DNA of 64,000 nt. Source: Vitrella brassicaformis. Lineage: Eukaryota; Sar; Vitrellaceae. Below are positions 39,590 through 52,114 of the stretch, piece by piece (position 1 is the first letter of the stretch; each line of letters starts with the position of its first letter). The stretch covers positions 19,123 to 83,122 of the forward strand of contig CDMY01000398.1 in assembly GCA_001179505.1 (NCBI GenBank). The letters are read 5' to 3'. The notes beneath the pieces are model-generated. The model ran no database searches and had not been told where the DNA came from. It saw nothing but the letters and a program-made list of their open reading frames with translations. Position numbers and translations under genes: made by a program.

Positions 39590-42461
39590 ATGACACCTCA
39601 TCTGGCATCGGAGGCGCGTGCACGTTGGCCTTTCCTGCCCAATTTTCGGCTTCTGCGAGCAGTGCTCATCATGGCGGTCGGCATCTCTGCCGTCATGGCC
39701 AGCGGTGACGAAGACACACACACGAACAGGGGACAGACGAAGGGGGTGGAGAACGATACTCTGAGCTCTGGTAGGCACCATTCTGACGCCCACCTCCTCC
39801 CGTCACCCTGTGTGTGATGGCGTGTCTGTCAGGGAAGCACACCATGGACGACCGGTCCACGTATGCGCAGCTGATGGAGGCCCTGTCAGCCGGCCAGCGT
39901 CACGTCAACGCGTCGACGTATGCGCAGCTGGTGGACGCCGTCAAGGAGCGTCGTTCGCTGCAGGCCGCCTTCGATGGCTTCGACGACCTCCCCGAGCTCG
40001 ACTTAGTCTCGTTAGCTCGGGTGATATTCCAAGACCAGGGCTTCATCAACGTCGCCGCAGATGGGCCTTACAGGGTATGTGCAACGCGGGAGGCCGACAT
40101 AAGACGCAGGAGGGCTCGTAGTACACGTATACGTGTGGGTGCCGGGTGTTTGGTTCATTCAGATCATCGACGTGCTGAATGACAAGCTGTTCCGGGAGGG
40201 AGTGCGGCTGAGGGATGCACGCACTGACCTGGGCGAGGACCTGCTCGGGCCCATCACTGGTGTGCTGGACCGGGCCATCGAGTCACAGAACATACTCCTC
40301 AACGGTCGGCAGACACTTCACTCACACACACAGAGGAGAGGGATGTGTGGGTTGGGCTCATGCAGGGACGAAGCAGGCCAAGACTGATGCGCTGGTAGAG
40401 TTCTTCAACCCTGCCCGTCCAGCCCCACCACCAGAAGAACCAGAGGAGCCGACGTTCCCTTTTACTTCCCGACCACCCGCAACCACACCCGAGCCAACAA
40501 CCCCAACACCCGACGATGGAGCTGTTGAATTTGAATTCCCAGGTACGTACGCGGACCACACACAGAGAGAACTGGATGATCGCTGCTTCGTATCAAATAA
40601 TCAGAGTGCGTCATCGTGACGAAGGTGTCTCGCTCGTGCTCCGACAAGTACTACGAGTGCTTCGCGGGCTACGACCCATTCGGCTACCGTTCGTACGACT
40701 TCGACGGCGGCCTGGGGCTGGCGGGGGAAGGGGAGCTCATGCAGCCTGGCATCGACGCAGAGCTCTGCTTGCCAAAGGAGTTTGGGCCGGACGACGACAA
40801 GGACGTTTTCTTGCCACCGGTGAGGAGGAACGCACAGACAGCTCCAGATACATATAGTGTATACTCATGAGAGGTGGGGGATGGGTATTGGTACGTATGT
40901 GTGTGTGTGTAGGATGGGGTGGGGCGGATTCTGCGATTGGTGAGGTTCGACGAGGAGACCGACAGCGACGACGACGGCATCAAGGAATGCGATGAGTCCT
41001 TCCGTTCTTCAGCAGATCCGGAGGGCAACGAGACGCTTGCGTGCCAGGAGAAGTTTCCCATCTACGGCGGCTCGTCGCTGTTCAACGACCCCCTGTTCGG
41101 CCTCACCAACACCTTCAGGACGTTCCTCTACCTCACCAAACAGGAAGTGCCCACCATGCTCGAGGAGGCAAGTCTACACACACACCCACGTAAACACATA
41201 CGCACACGGATACACACGTGCCTGTGTGTGTGTGTGTGTGTGTGTCTGGATGGATGGCTGGATGGATAGCTTCTGGGTATTGCGATCGAGAAGGGCGTCC
41301 TGACGGTCTTCCTGGAGCTGATAGAGAAGGCCAAGGAGCTCGACTTTATGAAGAAGTGGGAGGGCATCGACTGGAAGAAGGATAAGAAGGGCAAGGACAA
41401 GGGCAAGGGCAAAGACAAGGGCGACAGGGGGGGAGGAGACGACGATAAGGCAGACGATGACCTGGATGACGACGACACAGACGATGGTGACGATGATAGC
41501 GACGACGACGAGGACGTGCCTGAGGGCGGCCACGTTGTCGATCCCTTCGGCTCGTACTTCATCATGGTTTTTGAATTCCCCAACTTCACCGTAAGCCTGC
41601 ACACGCAGCGCACACGCACCACAGGAAATGGATACCACATCAAGGCCCAATAATGTGTGTGTGTGCAGGGGCCGGCAGGCGAGAATAAGTCTGGGCGCAA
41701 CACGTCGTTTCTCTTTTCGCTGGGCGACGCGCCGCCCGGCCTGTGCACCGAGAATGCCGAGGGCATCCCCGGCAGGCCCGAGACACGATACCCCGAGTGC
41801 GCATCCACCAGCAAGGGCGCGAAATGGGCGCTTGCGAGAAGGCTGGCCACCGATCAGCCTATCGCCTGCAATGGTCCGTCTGTCTCTCTGTCCGTGAGGG
41901 GGCGTGTGCGATGTGTGGTACCATCATGATGGGTTCTTCTCTCTCTCTGTGTGTGTGTGTGCCTATATGCAGGCTTCATGGTGGACGAGAACCTCTGCAT
42001 CTTCGACATTGAGATAGAGGCAAGCAGAGGACGAGGCGGCAGCAGCACACACACGGGAGAACCAATGCCGAGCATGTCTCTCTGTTTGGGTGTGTGTGTG
42101 CAGTTTACGGCTTTCCCGAAGGGAGTGGAGTGTCTGGATAACTGCGAGGATTTGGTGCTGACGGACATCGCCATCTTGACGCGCACATCCATCCAGGAGG
42201 GCGACACCGAAGGTGTCTTCGACCAAGCCGCCATAGCAACAGGGGGCGGAGATGATGAACCACAACCACCTAGCGGCGGCGGCGAGTACGCACAGGCACC
42301 ACACGCACACAAATTACCCGTGTTTCTCTCTCTGTATGTCTGTCGTCAGAGCGCCGCCGACGTCAGACTCTCGGGGAGCGAGGCGGTCTCATTCGTCGCC
42401 CTCGTCTGCTGCAAGTTGGGAGCCGACCCTGGCAGTCAGCTCGTTGGGCGGCGTCAAGTGA
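39590..42461 (+). CDS. predicted secreted or membrane-exposed acidic protein, orphan
   Basis: The start at 39590 opens a basic N-terminus and hydrophobic core (FRLLRAVLIMAVGISAVMASG), a likely signal peptide. The mature part has a duplicated STYAQLMEAL / STYAQLVDAV segment, a helical region and a Pro/Thr-rich linker (about 40410-40530). A Cys-containing globular region follows (CSDKYYECFAGYDPFGYRSY, FGLTNTFRTFLYLTKQEV). A Lys/Gly-rich then Asp-rich stretch (about 41380-41520) comes next, then VDPFGSYFIMVFEFP, GFMVDENLCIFDIEIE and FTAFPKGVECLDNCEDL. Splice phase favours a last exon reading APPTSDSRGARRSHSS and ending at 42461 rather than the longer frame to 42565. I do not recognise a family. 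Paired Cys and the signal peptide suggest an extracellular or vesicular role. Confidence 0.65.
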
Positions 42462-43208
42462 CCGAGAATTCACACACACACATGCTAGCTAGAGGGGTAT
42501 GTGCGTGTGGACATGCAAACCCACACCAGTGCGTGTGTGGGTGTGGTGTGGTGTGCCATACGTAAAGTAGCTGTTAATACAGGTAATGAGGTTTGCTTAC
42601 TCTGTGGGGTGGGATGGGTGGGGTGGGTGCGTAGCTGCTGCAATCAATGTGTTGTGCGTATCTGCACACGAAACGATGGCCAGATGCTCTCTCTTTATTT
42701 GTCTGCGAAATTGATTGGTCGATGCGGACAGACAGACATCGATGGATGCATGGATGGATGAGACTCAACTGAGTGAGTGAGTACTCTGTGTCTGCGGCAT
42801 ACATATATATATATTTATTCACCCACAATGCAATCTATGCCTCTGTCTGTCTCGTTCTTTCTCGACCACTCTCACTCTGTCTGATGCAGACAGAGTTCAC
42901 TCGCTGCCCTTAAGTGTTCATCAGACACTCGGCACTGACGTGCCAATGGGATGACTCCCGTCAGCCATCCATCGAAACGTCAGACAGGAGTGTGCGATGG
43001 ACACTGAAGCCGAGACGTGCCAGCTACCACGAGCGATACCATCACGTCACTCAGGGAGCCATGAATCGACCCACAAACTACCGACGCTGCTGACGAACAT
43101 GTAGGTATCTCTCTCTTGTGTCTAGTGCCGACACAGCTGATCTGATCTATACACACTCTCACACACTCGCCCAGCCGCCCAACCACCTTCACCCGTGCCT
43201 GTGTGCTA
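42462..43208. other. intergenic between convergent genes
   Basis: Includes a short AT-rich (TA)n stretch (about 42801-42815). No exon is seen except the alternative C-terminal frame to 42565. Confidence 0.45.
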
Positions 43209-43566
43209 TCAGCCGCCATCACTTTGCTGTTTGTCGTTGGTCTCTCGTGGTGGCGGTGGTGGCGGTGGCTGCCTGACGCGCACCACCTCCAGGTCCAGCA
43301 CCACCTGCCCTGCCACATCAATGCCCAACGCCTGACTCTCCCTGTCCAGCCACATACCACACACATAAAGACACACACGCGTATGACAGCACTGACTGCC
43401 AATCCAATCCAATATATTCATTGGTGCATCGGCAATTCAATCCGTGTTGACCTGTCGACCCTGACGGCGTTGAAGACGGTCGAGTAGAGGCGCCTCCTCT
43501 GGCTGTCAGAACTGGGGAACGGACCCACATTCTCACTCGTGTAGCTGATCAGACCGGCAGACCAGG

Positions 43567-43602
<36 letters not shown>

Positions 43603-44424
43603 CATGCATCACATCAACCACAACCCCGCTGATGACTTGCCCCAGGTAGGAAGGTATGATGAGTCTCCTCTTGCCGCCCTGCCGCATCCCCAGCAGCCCC
43701 TCCTCGAGACCCTTGATGATCGGGCTCTCGCCCAGGGTAATCCGATAAGGCTCACGCTGATCCCGCGCACTCTCAAACACATACCCCTGACGACCTGCAA
43801 GTACACACGCCACGCCCAGACAGCCAGACAGACAATGGACAGGACGGGCTCTCATCTGACTGGACAGTGCAGGGCAGGGCAGGAATCCCCCCGACCTGCG
43901 AGCCGTCCTGTCCAGTAGAAGTTGACTCTGCTGCCCATGGTCACCTCCGGCCCGTCACCCAGGTCATAATCCGCGTACTGCAGACCCGACATCGTCTGCA
44001 CCATTCCAACCACCGACACAAACCACACACAGACACGGACACATACAGAAGCTTCTTGCAAGCTGCCACAATCGCTGCAGAGCATCCAAACGTATGTCAC
44101 CTTCCTGAACTCGGGTTTCTTTTCCCAGTGCGGCTGTTCTGCAAGGGCCGGTCGCCGCACAAACACAGGTGAGCTGGCAGTGACAATCGCCCACAGCAGC
44201 AAGGAATGCCACGATGATGCGGACGTGTGATGGTACTGCCTGCGGTCGGCTGCAGAGGGTGCCCGCAGGCCATCGTGACGGCCTGCATCTGGTGCATCTG
44301 GCTCATGGCAGTAGGTCTCCTGCACGCGCAAGATCAGCCGCGAAGTGGCGCTGTGATGAATTGGGGGTGGCAGAAACGCCATTGGTGGCTGAGGGTGCAT
44401 CCATAGAGGGGCTCCGCACGTCAT
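43209..44424 (-). CDS. FKBP-type peptidyl-prolyl isomerase, probably plastid lumenal
   Basis: FKBPs catalyse prolyl cis-trans isomerisation. Conserved pieces appear in order: GLQYADYDLGDGPEVTMGS with VNFYWTGRLAG (about 43985-43900), YRITLGESPIIKGLEEGL and GMRQGGKRRLIIPSYLG (about 43750-43650), and a last strand QVVLDLEVVRVRQ followed by a Pro-rich tail ending at 43209. An exon YTSENVGPFPSSD with about 30 residues lies between the core and the last strand, as in plant FKBP16-type lumen proteins. Upstream, LLLWAIVTASSPVFV then RRPALA/EQ looks like a thylakoid transfer domain with an AxA site. The N-terminus is uncertain: ATGs at 44424 and 44382 are in frame, and neither gives a clear signal peptide, so an upstream intron may be missed. 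Confidence 0.78.
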
Positions 44425-44498
44425 TTCGCGTCTTCTTTGTCGGGGAAGCGATCAGGCTGCAAGCTCAGCGCGCAGGAAGAGAGAAGGAGGCGCCCCTG

Positions 44499-45922
44499 AT
44501 GCAGCTGTCGGCTGAAGCAAGTATAGCGGGTGCATATTTGGTGTCATGCTGCGTGTTCCAGCTCCTGACAACCATCATCTTCCCGTAGGCAGAGGCAAAG
44601 ATGATGCATTCGCGCATTCTCCTCTCTCATTGGCGTCCTTCCTGCTTTGGCATGGCTCTCTCTTTCAGACTGCTTCCCCTGTTTGCGTCACCTTCTCATA
44701 TGGGCGGCTCTCTGCTGGTGTCATGCGACAGTGTGACGAGCCTTCTCTCCGCCTTATGCGTGGGCACGCGTGGCCGCAGCGTCGCTGCGGACGACGTGCA
44801 TCGGCTGTGGGGAGTCTACTTTGCAGTGCTATCCGTCCGTAGGACACGGAGATAGGCAGGGGAACCGACACACGAACACACATTGAAGTGGCTGTCGTCG
44901 ATTGTTTTGTGTGGCAGGCAAGCGCTCTTCTGGTCGGTGTTCTGGGCGTCGCTGCAACACATTCGACGGCGTTGTGGTGCGTCATCGCCATCAAGGCGAC
45001 GCTTGGCATCTGCTCAGGCGTGGTTGACGTCATCGGCCGGGCTGTGGTGCTGCTGTTGCCATCGCCGATAACAGTGCTCGTGTGTGTGGAATATCTGGAG
45101 GCAGCCATGTACGTCGTCGGTCCGCTGCTGGGCGGTCTCCTCGCGCACACTCATGAGGGTGACCTGGGGGCTGCATTTTCCGTCATGACGGCGGTCTTCC
45201 TCTGCCCGCTGCTGCCCCTGCTGCTGCCAAGGACAGACATCAAGAAGGGGGGCAACTCGACTGCTGCTGGTGGTGGTTGTGGTCCACAAGCCGACGGCTC
45301 GTCTATCGTCTCTTGGAGAGGCCTGCTGTCGATCATGCCATGGTGCTCTGTGTCGATGCTGACCCTGGCGATGGCCCTGCCGCCTCTGTTTGGCGTCATC
45401 GTGGGTAGCGACCATACTCACCATCACAGCACCTATCTCGACCGAGGGATCGCTCTCGCCCTCCCGCCACTGAGCAATGCCCTCTGTGCGGTGGCTCTCG
45501 CGTGCACTATGATGGACGACGGGCGAGAGGGTGGGAGGCCAGCCATGGCGTGTGGTGGTATGGGTGTGGGTGCGTCGCTGCTGATGGTGTGTTGCTGGCC
45601 GGGATCCATGACAGTCGGATTCACGTGTGCCGGCGGCTGCTTGGCGCTTGTCTTGGTGCCGGCATTGCCGTGCATACAACAGCAGCTGGCGAGGATGAAA
45701 CGGGGATGTGGTGGTGCTGATGGTTCTAGGATGGATTATGCGTTGCTGGCGTCGTCTGTGTCTGTGGTATGTGAGCTGACGGGCGAGGGGTTTGTGGCGG
45801 TGGGGTGTGCGTGGGCAGTGGATAAAGTGGGCATTGAGGCGGTGCTGGGCGGGCTGGGTGTGGTGTTTGGGGGACTGTCTGTTGGGGTGATGGCGTATGT
45901 ATATCCCTCCCTCTGTGGTTGA
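44499..45922 (+). CDS. major facilitator superfamily (MFS) transporter
   Basis: Exon 1 (44499-44584) encodes MQLSAEASIAGAYLVSCCVF, the first membrane helix. A good 84-nt intron with a ctctctctttcag acceptor leads in phase to LLPLFASPSHMGGSLLVSC, with the helix 2-3 loop GTRGRS. The long last exon (from about 44919) starts ASALLVGVLGVAATHSTALW and holds the remaining helices. These include AIKATLGICSGVVDVIGRA, a central charged loop (about 45230-45310) and ALPPLFGVIVGS, ending VYPSLCG at 45922. About 11-12 hydrophobic segments fit the MFS fold; the substrate is unknown. The start lies under 100 bp from the divergent FKBP start, and the gene runs towards another MFS gene across a gap. Confidence 0.7.
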
Positions 45923-46156
45923 ACTGCACCTGTCGATACCTACCTACATAAGCGACTCTTGAATGGGTGTGTATGTTATGTTATGTTATGTACATATGCA
46001 TGCATGTGTAGTGGACACACATAAACAGGCAGACCAACGCACACATTCCCTCGTGTCAGTCACGTGAATCGAATCGCGTCAAACAAAGAGGCAGAGAGAC
46101 AGCCACACGAACGATTATACACACACATCGTCAACCATGCAACAGCCGACCCCCCC

Positions 46157-46456
46157 NNNNNNNNNNNNNNNNNNNNNNNNNNNNNNNNNNNNNNNNNNNN
46201 NNNNNNNNNNNNNNNNNNNNNNNNNNNNNNNNNNNNNNNNNNNNNNNNNNNNNNNNNNNNNNNNNNNNNNNNNNNNNNNNNNNNNNNNNNNNNNNNNNNN
46301 NNNNNNNNNNNNNNNNNNNNNNNNNNNNNNNNNNNNNNNNNNNNNNNNNNNNNNNNNNNNNNNNNNNNNNNNNNNNNNNNNNNNNNNNNNNNNNNNNNNN
46401 NNNNNNNNNNNNNNNNNNNNNNNNNNNNNNNNNNNNNNNNNNNNNNNNNNNNNNNN
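46157..46456. other. assembly gap of 300 N flanked by poly-C on both sides
   Basis: Exactly 300 N lie between CCCCCC (46151-46156) and CCCCCCCCC (46457-46465), in the spacer between two convergent MFS genes. Confidence 0.98.
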
Positions 46457-46466
46457 CCCCCCCCCG

Positions 46467-48718
46467 TCACTGTCGGCCCCTCCTTCCCTCGATGGCCGGC
46501 TGCAGTGCCTGTCTTTCCCCACTCGCCGCCATGGAGCTCTGGGTGAACACCTGCGATGGGGCGCTCCCACGGCGGTAGGCAAAGTACCGCCGCCGGATGT
46601 TGGGAGGTGTGGGGCCCAGGATGACACCCCTCTCGATCGTCTTCAAGAAGTCCAGCTTGGTCGTCGTGCCGTAGTAGAGGAAGCCGAACAGGGCCTGCAC
46701 GGTGTACGGACGGATGGATGGATGGATGGATGGAGGGATGGAATGAGAGAATGAAAGTGAGAGGGACGGATAGGTGCGTGCAGTGCAATGGCACTTACGA
46801 GGCCGACGCCGCAGCCGACGAGCATCCGCTGCTGCCCTCCAGAGTCAAACTCCCCCGGAATGCCTACACACACACACATACACACACACACACACACATT
46901 CTTGGACGAAGCAGGTCATGTGTTGTGTTTGTGCACTCACCCGCCAGTGCGGCCCCCAGGACCAGGCCGAGCGCCCAGAAGTCGTGATAGACGGCCACAA
47001 TCAGGTCCTCAGGGATGTTACGCAGACGGTCGTGGTGCTCGGCATACTAAACACACACACACACACAGAGGGAGGGAGGGAGGGAGGGAGGGAGAGAAAT
47101 AAGGCTGGCTGCCCGTGTGTGATCCATTGTGTTGTTTCTTCTCTTTACCGCGGTGATGGCGGTACAAGACGGTGAGAGGGTGCCTCCCAGGGACACGCCG
47201 TACAGCACCAGAAACAGAGCTATGTACAGCGTCTGATTGGCACGTGCACACGAGACGAGACACACACATATTACCTACCATGCACTCACTGCAGTGATTG
47301 GGCCAACCCACCTTTGGCCACCATATTTGCAGCGGCACGGCGAAGGCCATCAGAAAGAAACTCCAGAATATCATTGGTCGAGCTGACACCCTCTCCAGCA
47401 GCCACCCTGCACACAAGACACATACATCCAGGTAGCTGCACACATCCATCCATCCACTGTAGACAGACAGGTACGTACCGAGGAACATGGACGAGACGAC
47501 GAAGGAAACGGCGAGCAGGCCGGCCAGCAGAGACACAAGGGTCTCCTGCACTCACACACGCACACACGGCAGCGACATCCATCCATCCATCCACACACCT
47601 ACCTTGGCTGCCATTTCGTTTTGCATGTAGAGGGGCAGGACGATCTCTGCCGTCGTCTTCACCGTCGTCGCCACAAGCACCACACCTGCACACGGAACCA
47701 CCACATAGATCAGCATTTTCGGGGGCCGTGTCTGGCGTATTCATAGCCCCGAACCGCAGAGGTTCCACACGATAGGGTCGCTGAGGAGCCAGGAAGCGAC
47801 GCGCCAAGACGACTTGGGGCACTTGGACGTCTGCCCCGACACACACATTGAGAATGCGCCTTCACACACAGCAAAGATTTTTGGGCCTTTTAGTGCCTCT
47901 TCTCACCTACCTCTGCGACCATATAGAATTGTTCGGGCGCCCAGCAGAGTGCGGCGAAGAACAGACACCAGACGTTGAAGGCGGCTATCGCAGCCGCAGC
48001 CACGTATGTCAGCAAATATGACCCGAACGAGAACATATACCCGCCCAAAAACCGCCCGACAAGGTCGCCTCCCGTGTTGCCAGACATCACAATGGCTATC
48101 GCCAGACCCCTGAATGAATGAATGAACCAACCAATCACACACACACACGTACACACACACACATACAAGGGAAGCGAACAAAGGCGTGTGCTGATTTCAC
48201 CCGCACCGTTGTGAGCCCGAAGGGAATATTTGCGCCGCCAGTGTGATGCTGTAGACCGATATAAAGGGGCTGACGAACCCCTGCACCATCCGCCCCACCA
48301 GGATGACGTTGTAGGCGGGAAACATGGCGCAGACCAGCAATGACACGTAGTGCGCCATGGTGGACCACATGACCAGGCGCATCTGCTTCATGTACTTGAG
48401 CTGGGGCGGCTCCGGGCTGCCTGCGGTGGCCGCCTGGATGAAGAGGTGAACGGTGACCATGATGAAGGCGATCTGGTTGGCCCACGCGAAGGCCCCGACC
48501 ACAATGGCTATCTCTGTCGATGAGTAATTGAGGATCTCCAGCTGCATCACTCACAACAAAATGGCATGACGCAGAGAGGGGATGCAGTGCATCAGCATCC
48601 ATTGTGCATATCACGTCCTCACCTGTTGCGGCAGGAATGTGAGCGGGAATGAGTAGACGAAGTCATCAGTGAAGAGGCACAGCGACAGCACAAGGCACAC
48701 CACCCACTGCGCCTCCAT
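46467..48718 (-). CDS. major facilitator superfamily (MFS) transporter
   Basis: The start at 48718 gives MEAQWVVCLVLSLCLFTDDF, helix 1. Following exons read AIVVGAFAWANQIAFIMVTV, LLVCAMFPAYNVILVGRMVQG (helices 4-5, with an RMVQG motif typical of drug:H+ antiporter-like MFS) and SPFISVYSITLAAQIFPSG. Then come AIVMSGNTGGDLVGRFLGGY, LLTYVAAAAIAAFNVWCLFF, VVLVATTVKTTAEIVLPLY and ETLVSLLAGLLAVSFVVSS. GWLLERVSARPMIFWSFFL is the second-half motif A-like loop, and LYIALFLVLYGVSLGGTLS follows. The C-terminal exon (about 46700-46467) is soluble and stops 11 bp from the N gap. It is a full-length transporter by helix count; the substrate is unknown. A 90-bp spacer separates its start from the divergent F-box-like gene. 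Confidence 0.78.
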
Positions 48719-48808
48719 CGCGATTTGGGGAGTTTGTTTACACCCTAGGCTAAAAGCTCGCATCGCGTGAAACCGCTCTCTCGAGGAGCCAGGGAAAGTT
48801 TCGCATTC

Positions 48809-51230
48809 ATGGAGGTGGAGGCCGCTCCGTCGCCTGGAGAGGCCGGGCCTCCCGAATTCGCCGATCTGGAGGATGCTGGGCCTCTGTTGCTGGTCTCCCG
48901 CTTCCTCACGGCCCGTGAGCTCCTTCACGCGTTCTACCTGGTGTCGAGGCGCATGCAGCGAGCGGCCACCGACGCCCAGCTGTGGACGGCTGTCGACACC
49001 GGGGCGCTGGGCTTGACAATCAGGCAGCAGAAGGTGCTGCTCAATAGACTCGGTGGGCGAGAGTTCTGACACACGCATGATGTGTGTGTATGCCTCGCCT
49101 GTCGAATCATGGTGTCTTGTTCCTCTGTGTCTGTGTGTATGTGTGTGTGTATGTGTGGGTGTGGTCGTGTGGCAGATGACGCCTGCTATCGGCAGATGCG
49201 TCGTTTGGTGTTGGCTGGGCATGAGGGCGTCGAGCACGTGGCTGCGGGGGTGAGGGATGTGCTGCAGACGTGTCAGCTGCAGCGATTCAGCTGCCCAGGT
49301 ACATACGTCTGTCTGCTGCCAGCATGAAAATATTGCCCCCATCCACAGCACCGACTGAGCTGTGGTTGTCTTGCAGGCCTGCTGGACAGCGACCAGGGCC
49401 CTCTGCTTCTATCGTACCTGTCGCAGCTGCCCAACCTGCACACACTGGAGGTGGCCCGGCACCCCGAGTGGGTCGACAACACCCCTCCCGTCCCGATGGC
49501 CCCGGCACCCGCACCCATGGCCCTCGTCATGCGCCGATACACTCAGTGCGTGTGGCCGGCTGACGACGGGTTGTTTCAGCAGCTCGTGTACGTCAACATC
49601 AGCGGATTGGCACTGCCCATGACCGACAATAGAGACGTAAGCCGGAAGAGAGAGCACAGACATCCCTTAGGCAGCGTCTTCGCCCCTCTCTCTCTCTCTG
49701 TGTGTATGTGTGTATGGTGGTGTGCGCAGCGATCTCGTTTGATGGAGTTGTTGCTGCGTCTGCCGCGGCTGGAGGAGATCAACGCCCGCCCACCGCACAG
49801 CAGACCCGAGGAACTCTACCTGGCAAGGCGCTGCAACATGGTCAGTCACCACACACACACACACACACACCATCCACAGATGTACATGTCAACGTGCGTG
49901 TTTGCGTGTGTGTGTGCGATGTATGCAGCGTGCAGTGACTCGCCAGATGTCGAGAGCTTTGCTGGATCAATTCGCCGCCATCAAGGAGGCCGAGAGGCGC
50001 GACGGGGCGGCGGCTCGGCGGCATGTCCGTGTGAACATGTTTAACGACGGGCGCTTGCCGAGGCGCATTGTCATCCTCTGCACACAGTGCAAGTGCGTAT
50101 TGACGTGTTGACGTGTTCGTTGAAGGGCGGGTATAAACAGATAAAAAGAGATGCCCCCCCCCTCTCTCTCTCTGTGTGTGTGTGTGTGTGTCTTGCAGGC
50201 GTGTGTTGTTCCACTGTGAGGGCACGTATGCGATCGCTAGAGGGTCCCAGCCACACATCGACATCGGTACACACACACTTTTCTGCAGTTTTATGTGCGT
50301 GCACATGATTGTTACAAGGACGGCCGTGCGTGTGAGTGAGTGCAGAGTTGTATGTGTTTGGCGACACCGTCATTCGCACCAACGTAGTCGGCGGCCTCTT
50401 CAACCAGAAATACGCCAAGTCATGCGCATCCAAGTGCCACGAACGGTACGCACACCGCCACACACATCCGCCGCAGACAGACAGACGTGTGAAGTGCATA
50501 TCTCTGTCTGTCTGCGTTGCCTGGCATGGCCTGCCTGCAGCCACCATCTGTATCTGCTCGCGGACGAGGAGTCGCCCATCGAGACACACGGCTTCACATA
50601 CGGCGTGGCCTGTGGCCCCAGCCTCGCCATCTTCGCATCCACCAACGACCACCACCCATCACCACCGGCATCTGCCACCACATCCATCAGCACCATTACT
50701 GCATCCGCACACCAGCACCAGCAGCAGCAGCAGCCGGAGGTGCCTGCCATCCGTTTGGAGCGGTCTGCAGCGTCCCTTATCGGGCCGAGAGGTCTGTATG
50801 TGAGTGACGATGAGCTGCGGTCCGGCAGGGACGAGTTCGCGGCCTTCCTGCAGGTGGCGGGGTCGGCCTCAGCTGTCAGGAGGTACTTGCATTTCCGCAT
50901 TCCTGAAGAACTCTCGAATCTGAATGTGTGTGGGTCCTGTGTGTGTGGCTGCCCTGTGTGTGCAGGTACGATGCGGCAGCGCCGCTGGCGCCTGGTCTGC
51001 TGTGGGCCCTGCAGGCGGTGCAGCTGCTGGGGGGCGGCGGGGATGGTGGAGGTGGAGGCGGCGGGGATGACGGGGCCCATGTGCAGAACCTCAACGACCT
51101 TGTTGGAGGAGACATGTTCGACGACGATGACGAAGACGATCTTGACGACATCGATGAGGACGAGTGGCCCTTCATGCTCGACGATGACGAGGATGATGGC
51201 CATCATTTCGAGGAGGAGGAGAATGGCTGA
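48809..51230 (+). CDS. F-box-like protein with poly-Q and acidic tail
   Basis: The N-terminus contains a short F-box-like helix set (LLLVSRFLTARELLHAFYLV and the following SRRMQRAATDAQLW). F-box proteins link substrates to SCF ubiquitin ligases. The following exons give a Cys/Leu-containing region (RQMRRLVLAGHEGVEHVA), LRR-like LLLSYLSQLPNLHTLEVA, LFQQLVYVNISGLALPMTD and LLLRLPRLEEINARPP. A region of unknown fold with ELYVFGDTVIRTNVVGGL comes next. A His/Gln run lies near 50710-50735 and a Gly run near 51040. The protein ends with an Asp/Glu-rich tail (about 51115-51230). At least nine exons. The start could be the in-frame ATG at 48767, but 48809 leaves room for a promoter shared with the divergent MFS gene. 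The F-box call is from pattern only. Confidence 0.65.
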
Positions 51231-52114
51231 GTTAGTTGGGCTGGGTGGGGGGGCGAGAGCGAAGGGGCAGTTTTGTCGCAGTGGGGGGCGTGGGCGTCGG
51301 GGGTGGGGTGGTGTATGTGTATACCAACTCTAGAGACAGGGACTTGTGTGGCTGTATGGATGTGGACCATCTCAGTGTCGGCCGGGCCATGGTGCCGCCC
51401 GGCGTACTGAATGAATCATCATTGCTCTTTACTTACGCACATTGCGATCGGTCTGATCTGATGAGCGCCGTTTCGTCCCTCTGGCGTGTCTGGGCTTGTC
51501 AGGCGGCAGCAGGCCCTTGTCGACGGCAAGACTGTCACAGCACCATGCCATCGCAGCGAGCCTCCCAGCATCTGACAATCCCAGACACTGGCCAAATGGG
51601 TCGGGCAGAAAACGATATGATGCAGTCAGTACTGAGGTCGTCCGTTCTAGGTCTGTGTGTGGGTGATTCCGGTCCTGCTGTGGATGGGCTTGCTCCGGCC
51701 GAGCGAGCTCAGAGATGCAACCAAAAGGCTCATGGTGACATCATCGAATACGCCGACTGGCAGTGACACCTCCACACGAGGAGAGGGAATCACCCTCACA
51801 CCGACACGAGTCTCGACAACAACACATTCACTTAATTACATAGGTACACAGATACACACTTGCGCACACCCTCGGGCTGGCACACGGCTCGCTCTCTCGG
51901 TTGCTCGCTGGTTTGCTAGCTATTGACATGCACACCACACCCACACACCACACCCACCGCACACGCACTAAACAGAATGCATCACTGATAGGAAAGATAA
52001 AGCACCGACCGTGGCTCCACCCACCCAGACAGACAGACGGACCCAAAAACACAGCGAGAAGGGCCATAGCTAGGAAGGAGATGGATACCGCGTCGACTAC
52101 GTCACACAATTCAG
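51231..52114. other. intergenic between convergent genes, no gene seen
   Basis: An open plus-strand frame to 51766 has no recognisable features and no good start. The rest is 3' flank of the cyclophilin gene. Confidence 0.45.

Noticed and set aside
41128-41850. Ser-rich minus-strand frame
   Set aside because: Antisense of the Asp-rich stretch of the secreted orphan (Asp codons read as Ser/Val in reverse).
51236-51766. Open plus-strand frame of about 176 codons after the F-box-like gene
   Set aside because: No convincing start or splice signals, no recognisable domain; likely 3' flank.
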